64,000 nucleotides of DNA from Bacteroidales bacterium (GCA_028282785.1 JANQHE010000037.1:1-64000); one strand, 5' to 3'; shown: positions 52,039-61,409, counted from the first letter of the stretch. The notes: generated from the sequence alone by a model not told the origin. Numbers and translations: made by a program.

Positions 52039-52533
52039 CTAGTTTTGATTTAGGATTTTCTCCAGATTTATTAACCTGGTAATATCTTCAACAATTAAAA
52101 TTACATAATAGTCTTTTTCAAAATAAAATGGTAATACTGAAAATTGTAAATGTTTTAGTTCTTTAGTTCCATCATTTCTATAAAAATCACGTGACATTTT
52201 CTTTCTGTAAATTGGTTCCTTGGATATATAAGATTCCAAAGCACCCACTCTTAAATCACATTCTTTACATTTACTTGTATTACCACATTCCTTCACCTCT
52301 TCTACTGTATATGCACATCCAATAGCCTCACCACATCTTACATATAATAAATCTTCATCAGGTTTATTAATAAACATCGTTTTAAGAGGATCATTAAATG
52401 CATGTAATTCCATATCTTTATTTAACAACAATATTGCGCAAGATATCTTATTAAGAATGATATTTAGAAAATCTTTTGATCTATGTAGAAAATCAAAAGT
52501 CACATTTGATGAAGCCAGGCGTTTATTATTCAT
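52039..52533 (-). CDS. PAS-domain protein with cysteine cluster (164 aa)
   Basis: A cytoplasmic single PAS fold: an FLNIILNKISCAILLLNKDM helix and strand, ELHAFNDPLKTMFI, then LQFSVLPFYFEKDYYVILIV and EDITRLINLEKIL. In the middle lies YVRCGEAIGCAYTVEEVKEC followed by GNTSKCKECDLRVGALESYI. Six or so cysteines (C..C..C..C..C) sit where other PAS domains have a variable loop. This cysteine-bearing variant could bind a metal or iron-sulphur cluster, or sense redox state. There is no output domain, so it must act on a partner. A single gene, opposite to FISUMP. Confidence 0.82.
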   Translation of the reverse strand: MNNKRLASSNVTFDFLHRSKDFLNIILNKISCAILLLNKDMELHAFNDPLKTMFINKPDEDLLYVRCGEAIGCAYTVEEVKECGNTSKCKECDLRVGALESYISKEPIYRKKMSRDFYRNDGTKELKHLQFSVLPFYFEKDYYVILIVEDITRLINLEKILNQN

Positions 52534-52595
52534 AACGTTTCTTTATTGGTAACAAGAAGAAACAAGTTATAAAAAAATAGCCTATTAACCAATTA

Positions 52596-53174
52596 TTAAT
52601 CAGGTGTTACACTACTCCAGTTTTCTCCTGATTTAATTCTATACAGTTGCATTTCAGAAATTCCAAATTGTCGGGCCAGAATTTTCATTTTGGTTTTCCT
52701 TTTGGGATCAAAAAGTTTACGCTTAATTAACTTAACATCTGATTCTGTTAATTTTGACCAGGCTCTCGGACCTTTAGGTTTAAAGCTATTTTTTACCTTT
52801 GGATTATTTTTCATGTGATACCGAAACTTCTCACTCTCAGTTGCCCATTTTAAATTCCTGTAATAATTATTATGTCTGTTATCATCTATATGCATTATAA
52901 CAGTTTGTTCTGGTTCAGGCTTTTCCATAAAATATTGGGCTACCAACCTATGTACATAGTAGTGCAGCTGTTTACCTTCGTTATTTTTAACTGTAAAGGT
53001 TTTATATCCTTTTACAGTTCCTAATTTTAACATTCTACCCTTATTATAATGGAAGAAACTAATAATCCTACCATAGTTGGAAATTTTATATTTATGTTTT
53101 TCCGAAACATTTTTAAGAATAAGATCCTTCCACACTTCATCTCTATAATTAGTGACTTCTTTTGATGATTTCAT
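52596..53174 (-). CDS. NUMOD4/HNH homing-type endonuclease-like protein (192 aa)
   Basis: The N-terminal NUMOD4 motif is VWKDLILKNVSEKHKYKISN then YGRIISF. An HNH_3 domain follows: YYVHRLVAQYFMEKPEPEQT, VIMHIDDNRHNNYYRNLKWA, with the catalytic His/Asp/Asn pattern HRLVA...HIDDNRHNN..NL.W. The C-terminus (KLTESDVKLIKRKLFDPKRK, ILARQFGISEMQLYRIKSG) is a helix-turn-helix for DNA binding. Such proteins come from phage and mobile introns but are also stable chromosomal genes in Bacteroidota. No intron or split gene is seen here. It is freestanding, upstream of the PAS gene on the same strand. Confidence 0.88.
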   Translation of the reverse strand: MKSSKEVTNYRDEVWKDLILKNVSEKHKYKISNYGRIISFFHYNKGRMLKLGTVKGYKTFTVKNNEGKQLHYYVHRLVAQYFMEKPEPEQTVIMHIDDNRHNNYYRNLKWATESEKFRYHMKNNPKVKNSFKPKGPRAWSKLTESDVKLIKRKLFDPKRKTKMKILARQFGISEMQLYRIKSGENWSSVTPD

Positions 53175-53275
53175 TGTTTGGTGATATAAGTAGGTTCCAC
53201 AAAATAAAATAAATTAATCTAATAGTCAATATTTATAAATAAAACATTGATATTTACAAATTGTTTGAAGAAAAT

Positions 53276-53311
53276 AAAGATCGTTCGAATTAATACGTCC
53301 GAACTATCTTT
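53276..53311 (-). terminator. Terminator of the S9 peptidase gene
   Basis: AAAGATCGTTCG (53276-53287) and CGAACTATCTTT (53300-53311) form a 12-bp stem with one mismatch, about 20 bases after the stop of the minus-strand peptidase. Confidence 0.65.
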
Positions 53312-53330
53312 TTGTTTCTTTTAAAGTTAA

Positions 53331-56126
53331 TTAATATCCTAACTTATAACCTTTGTCAACAGCTGGAATACCTTCTTTCATCCATACTGGCATTGGCTTT
53401 CCTTTTAAATAATGATCAAAAAACTGTGCAAGTCTAATCTGAAAATCATATTTGTCTCTAACCTTTGTGGGCCAGTGATCTCCTTCATTGTAATTTAATA
53501 ACCATGCTGTTTTTCCCATTCTTCGTAATGCTATAAAGAATTCAATACCCTGACTAAAAGGAACTGCTCCATCATCTTCATTATGCATTATTAACATTGG
53601 TGTTTCGATCTTATCAGCTGTAAATAAAGGTGAATTTTCCATATATCTTAAAGGTGACTCCCATATAGTCTTTCCAATTCTACTTTGAGTGTGTTCATAT
53701 TGAAAAGAACGGTTACGCCCCGACCATAATCTGATACCACCATATGCACTAAACATGTTAACAACAGGAGCTCCGGATTCAATTGCCGCAAATAAATTTG
53801 TTCTTGTTGCCAAATAGGCGACCTGGTAACCGCCCCAACTATGGCCTTGAGCTGCAATTGCATTTTCATCTATAAATCCTTCATCGATTAATGCTGTAAC
53901 ACCTGGCATAACACAGTTAAATGCCGATTCTCCCGGATATCCTTCTTTATAATAAACATCTGGATTAAAAATAATATAATCATTACTGGAATAATAATGA
54001 TAATCTACCGTAGAGCGGTGTGCTTCCGGTATTTGATGATTATACAATCTTTGAGATGATTTCTCGTAAAAGTTCACGATCAAAGGATATTTTTTGTTTG
54101 GATCAAAATTGGCTGGTTTAACCAACAAACCCTCTAGTTTTTGACCATCCAACGAAGTCCATGAATATAACTCTTTGGTTCCCCATAAGAACTCACTTTG
54201 TTGTGGATTAGCATTACTTATCTTTTTAGATTTCCTGAAGTTATTTTCAGTTACAAGTAAGTCGGGGAATTCCTGAAAAGTCTCGCGTGTATAAATGTAT
54301 ATATCCGAATCTTTAGCTTTTAATGGTTTTGATAAGTAAAAACTTCCGTATACCAATTGTTTTGGATCTCCTGATTTTGTTAAAGAAACAGTGTATATTC
54401 CATCATTTCTACTTATCTCATTATGTGCCAGTAGATAATGGGTTTTCTTCGGATCAATTCCAATTCTTTCCTCACCTATTGATCTTAAATAATCATTTTC
54501 AAAATCAACTAATCTAAATTCAATACTATTAATTCGTCCGTTTTTAGTAATATTAATTTCTTCTTTTTTATTTTCCGGATCAACTTTCCAGATATCATAA
54601 CGATCATAAACTAAAAGTGCTTCATCATTCTGTAACCAACCTGCAATTCCATATGCATATGGGTAGTTAGGAACATCATTAATTTCATTTGCACATTGGA
54701 TAATATCAGGATCAGTTATCTTATACTCTATATTAGATTTAATTTGATAGGTATACCAACTGGTATCTGCAAAATTATACCAATATACGTATTTTCCTCC
54801 AATAGAAACGTTCGGGTTAGCCAAGCACTTTTTCTTAATCATTTTTGCTTCGCCTGTTTTGATATCCACCAAATAAAAATCATTATAGTACGGATATCCT
54901 TCCCACATAGTTTGTATTGAGTATGGTAAATTTGACCATGCTAATACTTTATCGGAATCTCCTTTATTGATTAGTTTAATCCCTGTATAGTTCTCTTTTT
55001 CTAATTGAATTAACTTATTATTATCTAAATGATAAACAGACAAATATGATTTTTTCAAATCATCCGATTTTGTATTAAGTTGTTGAGTATGTAAAATAGG
55101 TTCATTCCAATGCCACACATCCAATAAAGGAATATCTTCTTCAAGAACAGTTGTGTCTTTTTCAGGTTTGATCGGAGCTAACCCTAAAAAAATCCTATTG
55201 GTATTTTCTCCAAAATTAATTTCTCCATTTATTGAAATTTCCCAATCTTCAGGAATATCTTCATTTTCATTATTAATGATTTCTTTGGCCTCTGATGATT
55301 TGTTCCATAAGAATAAACCAAAATCTTCCTTCTTATTATCAGTTGTATCGGCCAAAAATGCCAGTTTTGAAGCGTCTTTATTAAATACTAGTTGTTTATA
55401 CTCACCCTTATGATCTATTAAGTGAATTTTATTCATCGTAGTTAAATCAATCATATAAACTCCGGCTTTAAATTCTTTTTCATCACCAGTTGAAACAAAT
55501 GCAACAGATTTTGAATCCTTTGCCAAAACATAACTGGTAACAAAAGGAAACTGCGTTAATGTACCACTACTTAGGTTTTTGATGTTCAACACGTAACCAT
55601 TATCATCTGATTCCTCTTTTATTTTCTCCTTGGTTTCGGTTTTACTTGTATCGGGTAACTGAATTGATTTTGTTTGATATGCAATCCATCCATCCCATTT
55701 TTTGGGAACCTTAACAGATTTTAAATTTGCAATACTTTCTAAATTCTCCGCTTCTAAGTTATAGATACCCAACTGATTCATTGGCATATCTTCCTTCTTG
55801 GTCTTTTTCAATTTTAGTTGTTTTACTTCTTCCTCTTCCGGTTTAATTGTAAAAATTACAAACTTTGAATCGCTTGTTATTTTTGCTTTGTTACCACAAT
55901 TTATTGATGCTATTTCGTTTCCGGATTTACCTGTGATTTTCAGTTCAGAATCCCCTTTCCAGGGTTCCAATTTGTAAACAATAAAATTTCCATCGTTAGA
56001 AATCTTTTTTTCTGTTATACGATTCCATTTCAAAATATCATCGAATGTAAGTGGCCTCTTTGAATCTTGAGAAACCAGACTCAAACTCAACAAAATAAGG
56101 TTTAATAGAATTGCAAATTTCTTCAT
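53331..56126 (-). CDS. S9-family prolyl oligopeptidase-like peptidase (931 aa)
   Basis: An exported serine peptidase. A signal peptide (FAILLNLILLSLSLVSQ) is followed by a long beta-propeller (about 30-640) and the alpha/beta-hydrolase domain. The nucleophile is Ser763 in AAQGHSWGGYQVAYLA, the acid Asp851/852 in MLIMHNEDDGAVPFSQGIEF, and the base His884 in NYNEGDHWPTKVRD. It begins with RPLTFDDILKWNRITEKKIS, as in acyl-aminoacyl-peptidase/DPP-like Bacteroidota members. It degrades oligopeptides in the periplasm or outside. It heads a same-strand group running through an esterase and an M28 peptidase, though with gaps of 50-80 bases. Confidence 0.93.
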   Translation of the reverse strand: MKKFAILLNLILLSLSLVSQDSKRPLTFDDILKWNRITEKKISNDGNFIVYKLEPWKGDSELKITGKSGNEIASINCGNKAKITSDSKFVIFTIKPEEEEVKQLKLKKTKKEDMPMNQLGIYNLEAENLESIANLKSVKVPKKWDGWIAYQTKSIQLPDTSKTETKEKIKEESDDNGYVLNIKNLSSGTLTQFPFVTSYVLAKDSKSVAFVSTGDEKEFKAGVYMIDLTTMNKIHLIDHKGEYKQLVFNKDASKLAFLADTTDNKKEDFGLFLWNKSSEAKEIINNENEDIPEDWEISINGEINFGENTNRIFLGLAPIKPEKDTTVLEEDIPLLDVWHWNEPILHTQQLNTKSDDLKKSYLSVYHLDNNKLIQLEKENYTGIKLINKGDSDKVLAWSNLPYSIQTMWEGYPYYNDFYLVDIKTGEAKMIKKKCLANPNVSIGGKYVYWYNFADTSWYTYQIKSNIEYKITDPDIIQCANEINDVPNYPYAYGIAGWLQNDEALLVYDRYDIWKVDPENKKEEINITKNGRINSIEFRLVDFENDYLRSIGEERIGIDPKKTHYLLAHNEISRNDGIYTVSLTKSGDPKQLVYGSFYLSKPLKAKDSDIYIYTRETFQEFPDLLVTENNFRKSKKISNANPQQSEFLWGTKELYSWTSLDGQKLEGLLVKPANFDPNKKYPLIVNFYEKSSQRLYNHQIPEAHRSTVDYHYYSSNDYIIFNPDVYYKEGYPGESAFNCVMPGVTALIDEGFIDENAIAAQGHSWGGYQVAYLATRTNLFAAIESGAPVVNMFSAYGGIRLWSGRNRSFQYEHTQSRIGKTIWESPLRYMENSPLFTADKIETPMLIMHNEDDGAVPFSQGIEFFIALRRMGKTAWLLNYNEGDHWPTKVRDKYDFQIRLAQFFDHYLKGKPMPVWMKEGIPAVDKGYKLGY

Positions 56127-56202
56127 TTTTTTAGTTTTTGATTTAACATTTAGATAACCAAATATCCTTTAAGTTTAATTCTACATATTATTCCATAAAA
56201 TG

Positions 56203-57093
56203 TTAATCCGTTCCAAACATAAATTTCAAAGGAACATCTAATCTTTTATTCCAATAATATTCGTTGTGATCATTCCCTTGGAACTTTTTACTTAGAAAAT
56301 CCTTATCTATTCTGTAACCAGTTTTAATTAGAACGGAATCAGCTATTTTTTGATAAGGCTCATAGAATTGATCTAAACCTTCTGTTCCAAAATCGAAATA
56401 GATTTTCTTGTTCTTTGGTAAATTATTAGCAAAATACTTCTGTATCTCCATTACAATTTCCGGAGTTGAATTATCTAAAGAAACAGTCCAATGTGTTGAC
56501 ATACAAATTGCCCCCTTGAAAACTTCAGGATATTCACATAATGCATACATAGAAATTAATCCACCCATACTTGATCCGCCAATATATGTATTTTCTTTAT
56601 CCGGAAGCGTTCTAAATGTGCTATCAACTTCGACTTTTAACTCATTTACCAAAAACTTTAAAAAATTATCGGAATACACGGGAAACTCAATTCTCTTAAT
56701 TAAAGAATCCTTATGTTCTTCCGGAATATCTTCAATCACTTTTTGAGGCATATACTCGGAGAATCGTTTGATCCCCGCATGATTAATACCAACAATAATA
56801 AACTCATTAATTTGATTTGTTAATACTAAACTATCTGCTACACGGTCGTAACGCCATGAAATTCCTCCATAAGCCAAACTATCCACAAATAAATTCTGAC
56901 AATCCATTTGGTATAAAACAGGATACTGTTTTACAGGTTCTTCACAATAAGAAATTGGTAAGTAAACCTGAAAATCTTTTATTTCTATAAACTCTGAATT
57001 TTCAAAGGTTGATTTTATCAATCTATCTTTTTGCTGTTTTTCTTTACATGAGATCATAGCGATAAGTATAAGAATAATACTAAGTTCTTTCAT
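56203..57093 (-). CDS. Esterase-type alpha/beta hydrolase, lipoprotein (296 aa)
   Basis: The lipobox LILIAMISCKEKQ (Cys16) anchors it. The protein belongs to the putative esterase (PF00756/Fes) group: YPVLYQMDCQNLFVDS, FIIVGINHAGIKRFSEYMPQ, and the nucleophile elbow YIGGSSMGGLISMYALCEYP (Ser175). The end GNDHNEYYWNKRLDVPLKFM gives the catalytic His. Such enzymes cut enterobactin-like esters, feruloyl esters or polyphosphate esters. The substrate is not determinable. It lies between the S9 and M28 peptidase genes on the same strand. Confidence 0.88.
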   Translation of the reverse strand: MKELSIILILIAMISCKEKQQKDRLIKSTFENSEFIEIKDFQVYLPISYCEEPVKQYPVLYQMDCQNLFVDSLAYGGISWRYDRVADSLVLTNQINEFIIVGINHAGIKRFSEYMPQKVIEDIPEEHKDSLIKRIEFPVYSDNFLKFLVNELKVEVDSTFRTLPDKENTYIGGSSMGGLISMYALCEYPEVFKGAICMSTHWTVSLDNSTPEIVMEIQKYFANNLPKNKKIYFDFGTEGLDQFYEPYQKIADSVLIKTGYRIDKDFLSKKFQGNDHNEYYWNKRLDVPLKFMFGTD

Positions 57094-57140
57094 AATGTGT
57101 TGAATTTTATACGAGGTCCTTAAACTTCTTTATCTTAATT

Positions 57141-58772
57141 CTATTGGTTTAATACAAATCTTCTATAAATCCAGCTGTTTTCGTTCCAATTAATTTTATC
57201 CTGTAAATTTGTGAGATAGTATGTTGTTAAAAAACTAAGTTTTATGGCATCTTGAAATGCTTCTTTGGAATATTCCTGGTCTAAATCATCTTTAGGAGAA
57301 TGATAATATTTTTGCACCCATTTATTAATTTCTTTTTCACCATCTATTTTTGGATCAACAGCAGTATATCCATTTGCAATATTTAAGGCCGGAATACCAA
57401 CTTTTAGAAATGAAGCCTGATCACTTCTAAATAAATAAGTATTTTCTTCTACTTTATTATCATCAATAAGGTAGTTGAGTTTTTGGGCAGAAAAATCAAC
57501 AGCTTCAGAAAGGTTCGAGTGTGAATAACCCATTGGAATAATGTCTTTTGTTGGAAATAAGCCTCCCAACATATCGATATTTAAATTGGCTACCATTTTA
57601 CCATTCTTAAATTCCTTTCTATTCACAAAGTAATTAGAACCAAGTAATCCTTTTTCCTCTCCGGTATAACAGACAAAAACCAAAGATCTTTTTGGCTTAA
57701 TTGAAGCATCATAATATGCTTTTGCTATGCTTATTAAAGTTGCAGATCCTGTTGCATTATCCCACATTCCGTTACATATCGAATCTCCTTTTATTGGTTT
57801 GCTAATTCCAATGTGATCCAAATGTGCTCCTAAAACAACATGTTCATTTTTTAATTGATCATCTTCGCCTGGTAATACCGCAACAACATTCTTACAATTA
57901 ATATAATCCGTTTTAATCTCATATTTACAAACTGCATTGCCTTCTAAAATCTTGCTTCTATTCTCACCTTTAGATATTTTTTTTAATTCTTTACCCAGAT
58001 TTAGGCCATTTATTTTAAATACCTCTTTTATATAATCTTTATGTGCAAATGCCGCAATCTTTAAATCAAAATCAAACATATTACCTTTTAAAGCAATATC
58101 ATTTAAAGTAATCACAGGCTTTTCCAAAAACCCATGCATTTGTTTGTAAACAGTATTTTGAAGTAATCCTTTTGGATAAAATAGGATCAGTCCTGTTGCT
58201 CCTTGACTCAAAGCTGCTTTTATCCTAATAAAAGGATCGAAAGAAGGATAATCTTTAAAAGATTTTGGCGCACCCAAAGCTGCTATAACAGTTTTACCTT
58301 CTACATCTAATCCTTCATAATCATTTATGTTTAAACTGGAATCTATGAGTCCGTATCCAACAAAAACAAGTTGTTGCTTTTCATCAATTCTTTCCAAATC
58401 CGTATTAACCAAAAAACTTATATTTTCAGCATATTTTGCATTTATATTCAAAGATCTATTTTCTACATAAAAATTTATGGTTCGTACATTAATATATTGT
58501 TTTAACAGAGGTACATTTTGAAAATAAGTATTATCATCACCAAATGGTTTTAATCCATTCGCCATAAACAAATCCGAAACATAATTTGCTGCTTTATCAT
58601 ATCCTTCGGAACCAGTGTCACGTCCTTTTAAATCATCACTTGATAGAAATTCCAAATGTTCATTAAAATGATCATAATCAATACTGTTTGCAATAGATAA
58701 AATATCTGTTTGTTGGGCCTTTAAGCCATTGAAAAAACAACAGGTTAAAAAAACTAATACTACTTTTTTCAT
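57141..58772 (-). CDS. M28-family zinc aminopeptidase (543 aa)
   Basis: A signal peptide (VVLVFLTCCFFNGLKAQ) and the DLKGRDTGSEGYDKAANYVS start are typical of exported M28 peptidases. A PA-like insert (about 120-260: VFVGYGLIDSSLNINDYEGL, VEGKTVIAALGAP) precedes the catalytic part. Its zinc ligands are in VVLGAHLDHIGISK (His), GMWDNATGSATLISI (Asp), VCYTGEEKGLLGSNYFV (Glu), LNIDMLG (Asp) and KYYHSPKDDLD (His). All five are present. It probably removes N-terminal residues from peptides in the periplasm or outside, complementing the S9 enzyme nearby. Confidence 0.93.
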   Translation of the reverse strand: MKKVVLVFLTCCFFNGLKAQQTDILSIANSIDYDHFNEHLEFLSSDDLKGRDTGSEGYDKAANYVSDLFMANGLKPFGDDNTYFQNVPLLKQYINVRTINFYVENRSLNINAKYAENISFLVNTDLERIDEKQQLVFVGYGLIDSSLNINDYEGLDVEGKTVIAALGAPKSFKDYPSFDPFIRIKAALSQGATGLILFYPKGLLQNTVYKQMHGFLEKPVITLNDIALKGNMFDFDLKIAAFAHKDYIKEVFKINGLNLGKELKKISKGENRSKILEGNAVCKYEIKTDYINCKNVVAVLPGEDDQLKNEHVVLGAHLDHIGISKPIKGDSICNGMWDNATGSATLISIAKAYYDASIKPKRSLVFVCYTGEEKGLLGSNYFVNRKEFKNGKMVANLNIDMLGGLFPTKDIIPMGYSHSNLSEAVDFSAQKLNYLIDDNKVEENTYLFRSDQASFLKVGIPALNIANGYTAVDPKIDGEKEINKWVQKYYHSPKDDLDQEYSKEAFQDAIKLSFLTTYYLTNLQDKINWNENSWIYRRFVLNQ

Positions 58773-58818
58773 TTGAGGATTTTATAATCAGATAAATATA
58801 CGCTAATATGCACAAAAA

Positions 58819-59922
58819 TTATCGACGATTTTTCTTTTTTACCTGGTAAATTTCTACAGCTTTTCTTTTACCTTTTAGCTTTATATCTCCAACATTCTTA
58901 AAAGAGAATTCTTTTTGATCTTCTATCTTATTAAACAAATCGCCAGAGATCAGTAGATTTTGTTTGTATTCATTGCACATGGATTCGATTCTTGCTGCCG
59001 TGTTTAAAGTATCTCCATTATAGGAAATATCACGCCTGATCTGCCCTACTTGTAGCACCATCACTTTTCCTATGTGAATACCTGCTTTAAATTTTGGAAT
59101 TAAATCATATTTTCGTTGATAATATCTTCTCCGTTTATTGATCACATGAGAAAATGCAAAAAAAGCATTTAATGCATTATTCCTGTTTAAGCCCCGCTTT
59201 AAATTCCATGAAATAATTGCTCCATCCCCTAAATACTGATATATGCTACCATTATAATTATCGACCACAGCCAAATCATTAAATATATCTTGTACTAAGT
59301 GACTAAATTTTTTATGTTGAAGCTTCTCTGCTATCGTAGTAGATGCCTTCATATCAATAAACATGAAAATACGTGTTTCTTCACGTGGTTTGTTCAATAA
59401 TCCAAAAAACCAATTCCGGAAATTTCCTCTACCCATTCTTTTTTGCATTCCTTTAACAAAGTCATTTAGAATACACGACAAGTAAAAATGCCCCAGGAAA
59501 CGATAAAAGTAAATATCCATATCTGGCAATTGCTTCAAAATCTCTGTATAATTTTTTGAAGTATATATTGTTAGAGGAGAACGTGCAGCTAATAGTATTA
59601 AGGCAAATGCTGAAATAAAGTATAAGGTTGATCGAATAAAAATGATAAAACTTAAAGGAAAGAATCGCATCAGGCGATCGGTAAAAATAGTATCTAAAAA
59701 AGTAAATAAAATGGAAACAGATGCACTGAGAAATAAAATGATATAGTGTATATTTTCAACACGCAATAGATTCAAATAAACATTGAAAATTTGTTGTTCA
59801 CCTGTCATATACACATAAAACAGGAAACTTAAATACCAAAATATGAAATGAAAAATAAGAGAACGTTTAATTTTTCTTAACCGAATAACAATCTTTTCTT
59901 TAGTGAACATATAAAATTTCAA
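58819..59922 (-). CDS. Membrane-bound class III adenylate/guanylate cyclase (367 aa)
   Basis: The N-terminal half has four hydrophobic segments (SLIFHFIFWYLSFLFYVYMT, IHYIILFLSASVSILFTFLD, FFPLSFIIFIRSTLYFISAF and more). The catalytic domain (about 182-360) has the metal aspartates Asp190 (FMFIDMKASTTIAEKL) and Asp233 (YLGDGAIISWN). It continues with KAGIHIGKVMVLQVGQIRRD and SYNGDTLNTAARIESMC, the last carrying the conserved N...R. It makes a cyclic nucleotide. Which one is unclear from sequence. A downstream ATG (MFTKEK) may be the true start. No cNMP-binding regulator is adjacent. Confidence 0.9.
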   Translation of the reverse strand: MKFYMFTKEKIVIRLRKIKRSLIFHFIFWYLSFLFYVYMTGEQQIFNVYLNLLRVENIHYIILFLSASVSILFTFLDTIFTDRLMRFFPLSFIIFIRSTLYFISAFALILLAARSPLTIYTSKNYTEILKQLPDMDIYFYRFLGHFYLSCILNDFVKGMQKRMGRGNFRNWFFGLLNKPREETRIFMFIDMKASTTIAEKLQHKKFSHLVQDIFNDLAVVDNYNGSIYQYLGDGAIISWNLKRGLNRNNALNAFFAFSHVINKRRRYYQRKYDLIPKFKAGIHIGKVMVLQVGQIRRDISYNGDTLNTAARIESMCNEYKQNLLISGDLFNKIEDQKEFSFKNVGDIKLKGKRKAVEIYQVKKKNRR

Positions 59923-60024
59923 ATCTTAATGTTTTGCAAAGATACGGATACAAGAACCTAAAATAACGATAGAATCTTTAAATAAAATTAAAAATAATAT
60001 TATAAAATTATTTTTATGCAAATT

Positions 60025-60052
60025 TTTTCGCATATATTTGCATATATGAAAA
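60025..60052. promoter_or_regulatory. Probable MarR operator at its own start
   Basis: TTTTCGCATATA and ATATATGAAAA form an imperfect palindrome around TTTGC. GCATATAT also occurs twice exactly ten bases apart (60030, 60040). TATATTTG (60033-60040) fits a -7 box. The overlap with the start codon suggests autorepression and a very short leader. Confidence 0.5.
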
Positions 60053-60525
60053 CACTTAACAAATATGAACTAGTTGATTCGCTAGGATCATCTTTTCTGG
60101 GATTACAGTTACATCAACTCTTAAGTATAATAAATAATCAGGGAGATGTTTTATTACAACAACAGAACATTAATATTCCTTCACGCACAGCTTCCACTAT
60201 TATGCTTATAAAAAATAATGATTCAATGAGTGTTACCGAATTGGGCGCTGCTTTGGATATGTCGCACCAATTAGTCGGGCACCGAATTAAACTATTGAAG
60301 TCAAAAAATATAATTATTGAAACAAAGAGTCAGCAAGACAAAAGAAAATCTGTTTTTAAACTAACCAGTTATGGAAAAGAGATTGCATTAAAACTCGAAC
60401 AGATTACAAAACAAGTTGAAAAAGCATATGATAACCTTTTCGATGAAATTGGAGCAAATGTATTTGAAATAGTAAAAAATACTAAAGGAGCACTTTCGAA
60501 TAAAACTATTTTACAACGATTATAA
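60046..60525 (+). CDS. MarR-family transcriptional regulator (159 aa)
   Basis: A winged-helix regulator. SSFLGLQLHQLLSIINNQGD, SRTASTIMLIKNNDSMSVTE, LGAALDMSHQLVGHRIKLLK and KNIIIETKSQQDKRKSVFKL form the dimer helix, recognition helix and wing, with DxRxx-like DKRK in the wing. I start at ATG 60046 (MKTLNKYELV), because the upstream in-frame ATG at 60016 would include the promoter-like TATATTTG. It precedes a CPBP-type membrane protease gene by nine bases, so they form a two-gene operon, and the regulator probably controls both. Confidence 0.88.
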   Translation: MKTLNKYELVDSLGSSFLGLQLHQLLSIINNQGDVLLQQQNINIPSRTASTIMLIKNNDSMSVTELGAALDMSHQLVGHRIKLLKSKNIIIETKSQQDKRKSVFKLTSYGKEIALKLEQITKQVEKAYDNLFDEIGANVFEIVKNTKGALSNKTILQRL

Positions 60526-60534
60526 TTTAAAACT

Positions 60535-61203
60535 ATGAAATTACGAAAAATCAAACTAGTCATTTCACTATTAGTAGTAATTGTAATTGGTGCACTAACT
60601 AATTGGATTGTATATAACTATACAACCGATTATGCCGGCCCTATCACAGCTGCTTTACTAACCATTCTTTGCACGGTATTATTAAAAATTAATAATTCTA
60701 ACTGGAAAGAATTAGGTTTTAGAAAACCAAACAAACTCGTTAGCATAGTTTGGCAAGTTCCTTTAATTTTGGTTTCTATCATTATTTTAATGGGTATCTA
60801 CCATTACTTATTTATTGAAACTTTAGGATTCTCGATCCCTGAGCAGGAACGTTTTGCAGGAATGGAAGGAAATATTAAAATGTTAATTAAATGGCTTATT
60901 ATTAGCTGGATTGTTGGTGCATTTATGGAAGAACTCATTTTTAGGGGATTTTTGCTAAATTATTTTGAAAGTTTATTAGCTCCATTAAAGCTTTCAACTA
61001 CTTTCGCAGTTATTATACAAGCTCTATTATTTGCTTCCGTACATTTCTATAATAGAGGGTTTATTGGTGCGCTATCAATTTTTATATTTTCAAGTATATT
61101 AGGGTTTTATTATATTAAATTTAAACGTAACCTCTGGGCATTAATATTGGCTCATGGAATAATGAATACTTTATCTTTTATTGAGGATTATCTTGGAAGT
61201 TAG
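60535..61203 (+). CDS. CPBP-family intramembrane glutamic protease-like protein (222 aa)
   Basis: A polytopic membrane protein with the CPBP (Abi/CAAX-like) motifs: FMEELIFRGFLLNYF (EExxxR), LLFASVHFYNRG (FxxxH-like) and ALILAHGIMNTLSFI (HxxxN). At least six hydrophobic segments are seen, starting KLVISLLVVIVIGALTNWIV. The family processes or binds prenylated or bacteriocin-type peptides in the membrane. It is paired with the MarR gene nine bases upstream. All three catalytic motifs are intact, so it is likely active. Confidence 0.9.
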   Translation: MKLRKIKLVISLLVVIVIGALTNWIVYNYTTDYAGPITAALLTILCTVLLKINNSNWKELGFRKPNKLVSIVWQVPLILVSIIILMGIYHYLFIETLGFSIPEQERFAGMEGNIKMLIKWLIISWIVGAFMEELIFRGFLLNYFESLLAPLKLSTTFAVIIQALLFASVHFYNRGFIGALSIFIFSSILGFYYIKFKRNLWALILAHGIMNTLSFIEDYLGS

Positions 61204-61260
61204 TTACAATGTTCATTTAAAACTATATTAAAAGCATTGTAGTTAGCAATAATGTAACAA

Positions 61261-61409
61261 CTAAAACCATTCTGTTTTTAAATTTTGCGTACGAATAGTT
61301 TTTTCAAGGTTCTGCCTAAATGCTTCAAGTTCTTCTTCTGTAAATTGATTGAATTCTAATCCATCGTGTTCGGAGTGCCTGATCTTATTATGGCTTTGTT
61401 GTTTTCCAT
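61261..61409 (-). pseudogene. Frameshifted small ORF (about 49 codons)
   Basis: It starts MENNKA and then, after a -1 shift at a GCC run, continues HNKIRHSEHDGLEFNQFTEE, ELEAFRQNLEKTIRTQNLKT and EWF stop. Adding one C after GC restores an open frame of 49 codons with a clearly protein-like acidic sequence. It could be a recently broken small gene or a base-call error. I do not recognise the family. The gap 61204-61570 otherwise holds only the hairpin at 61463. Confidence 0.45.

Noticed and set aside
52596-53174. Homing endonuclease within an intron or split gene
   Set aside because: No interrupted gene or group I/II intron structure flanks the HNH gene; it appears freestanding.
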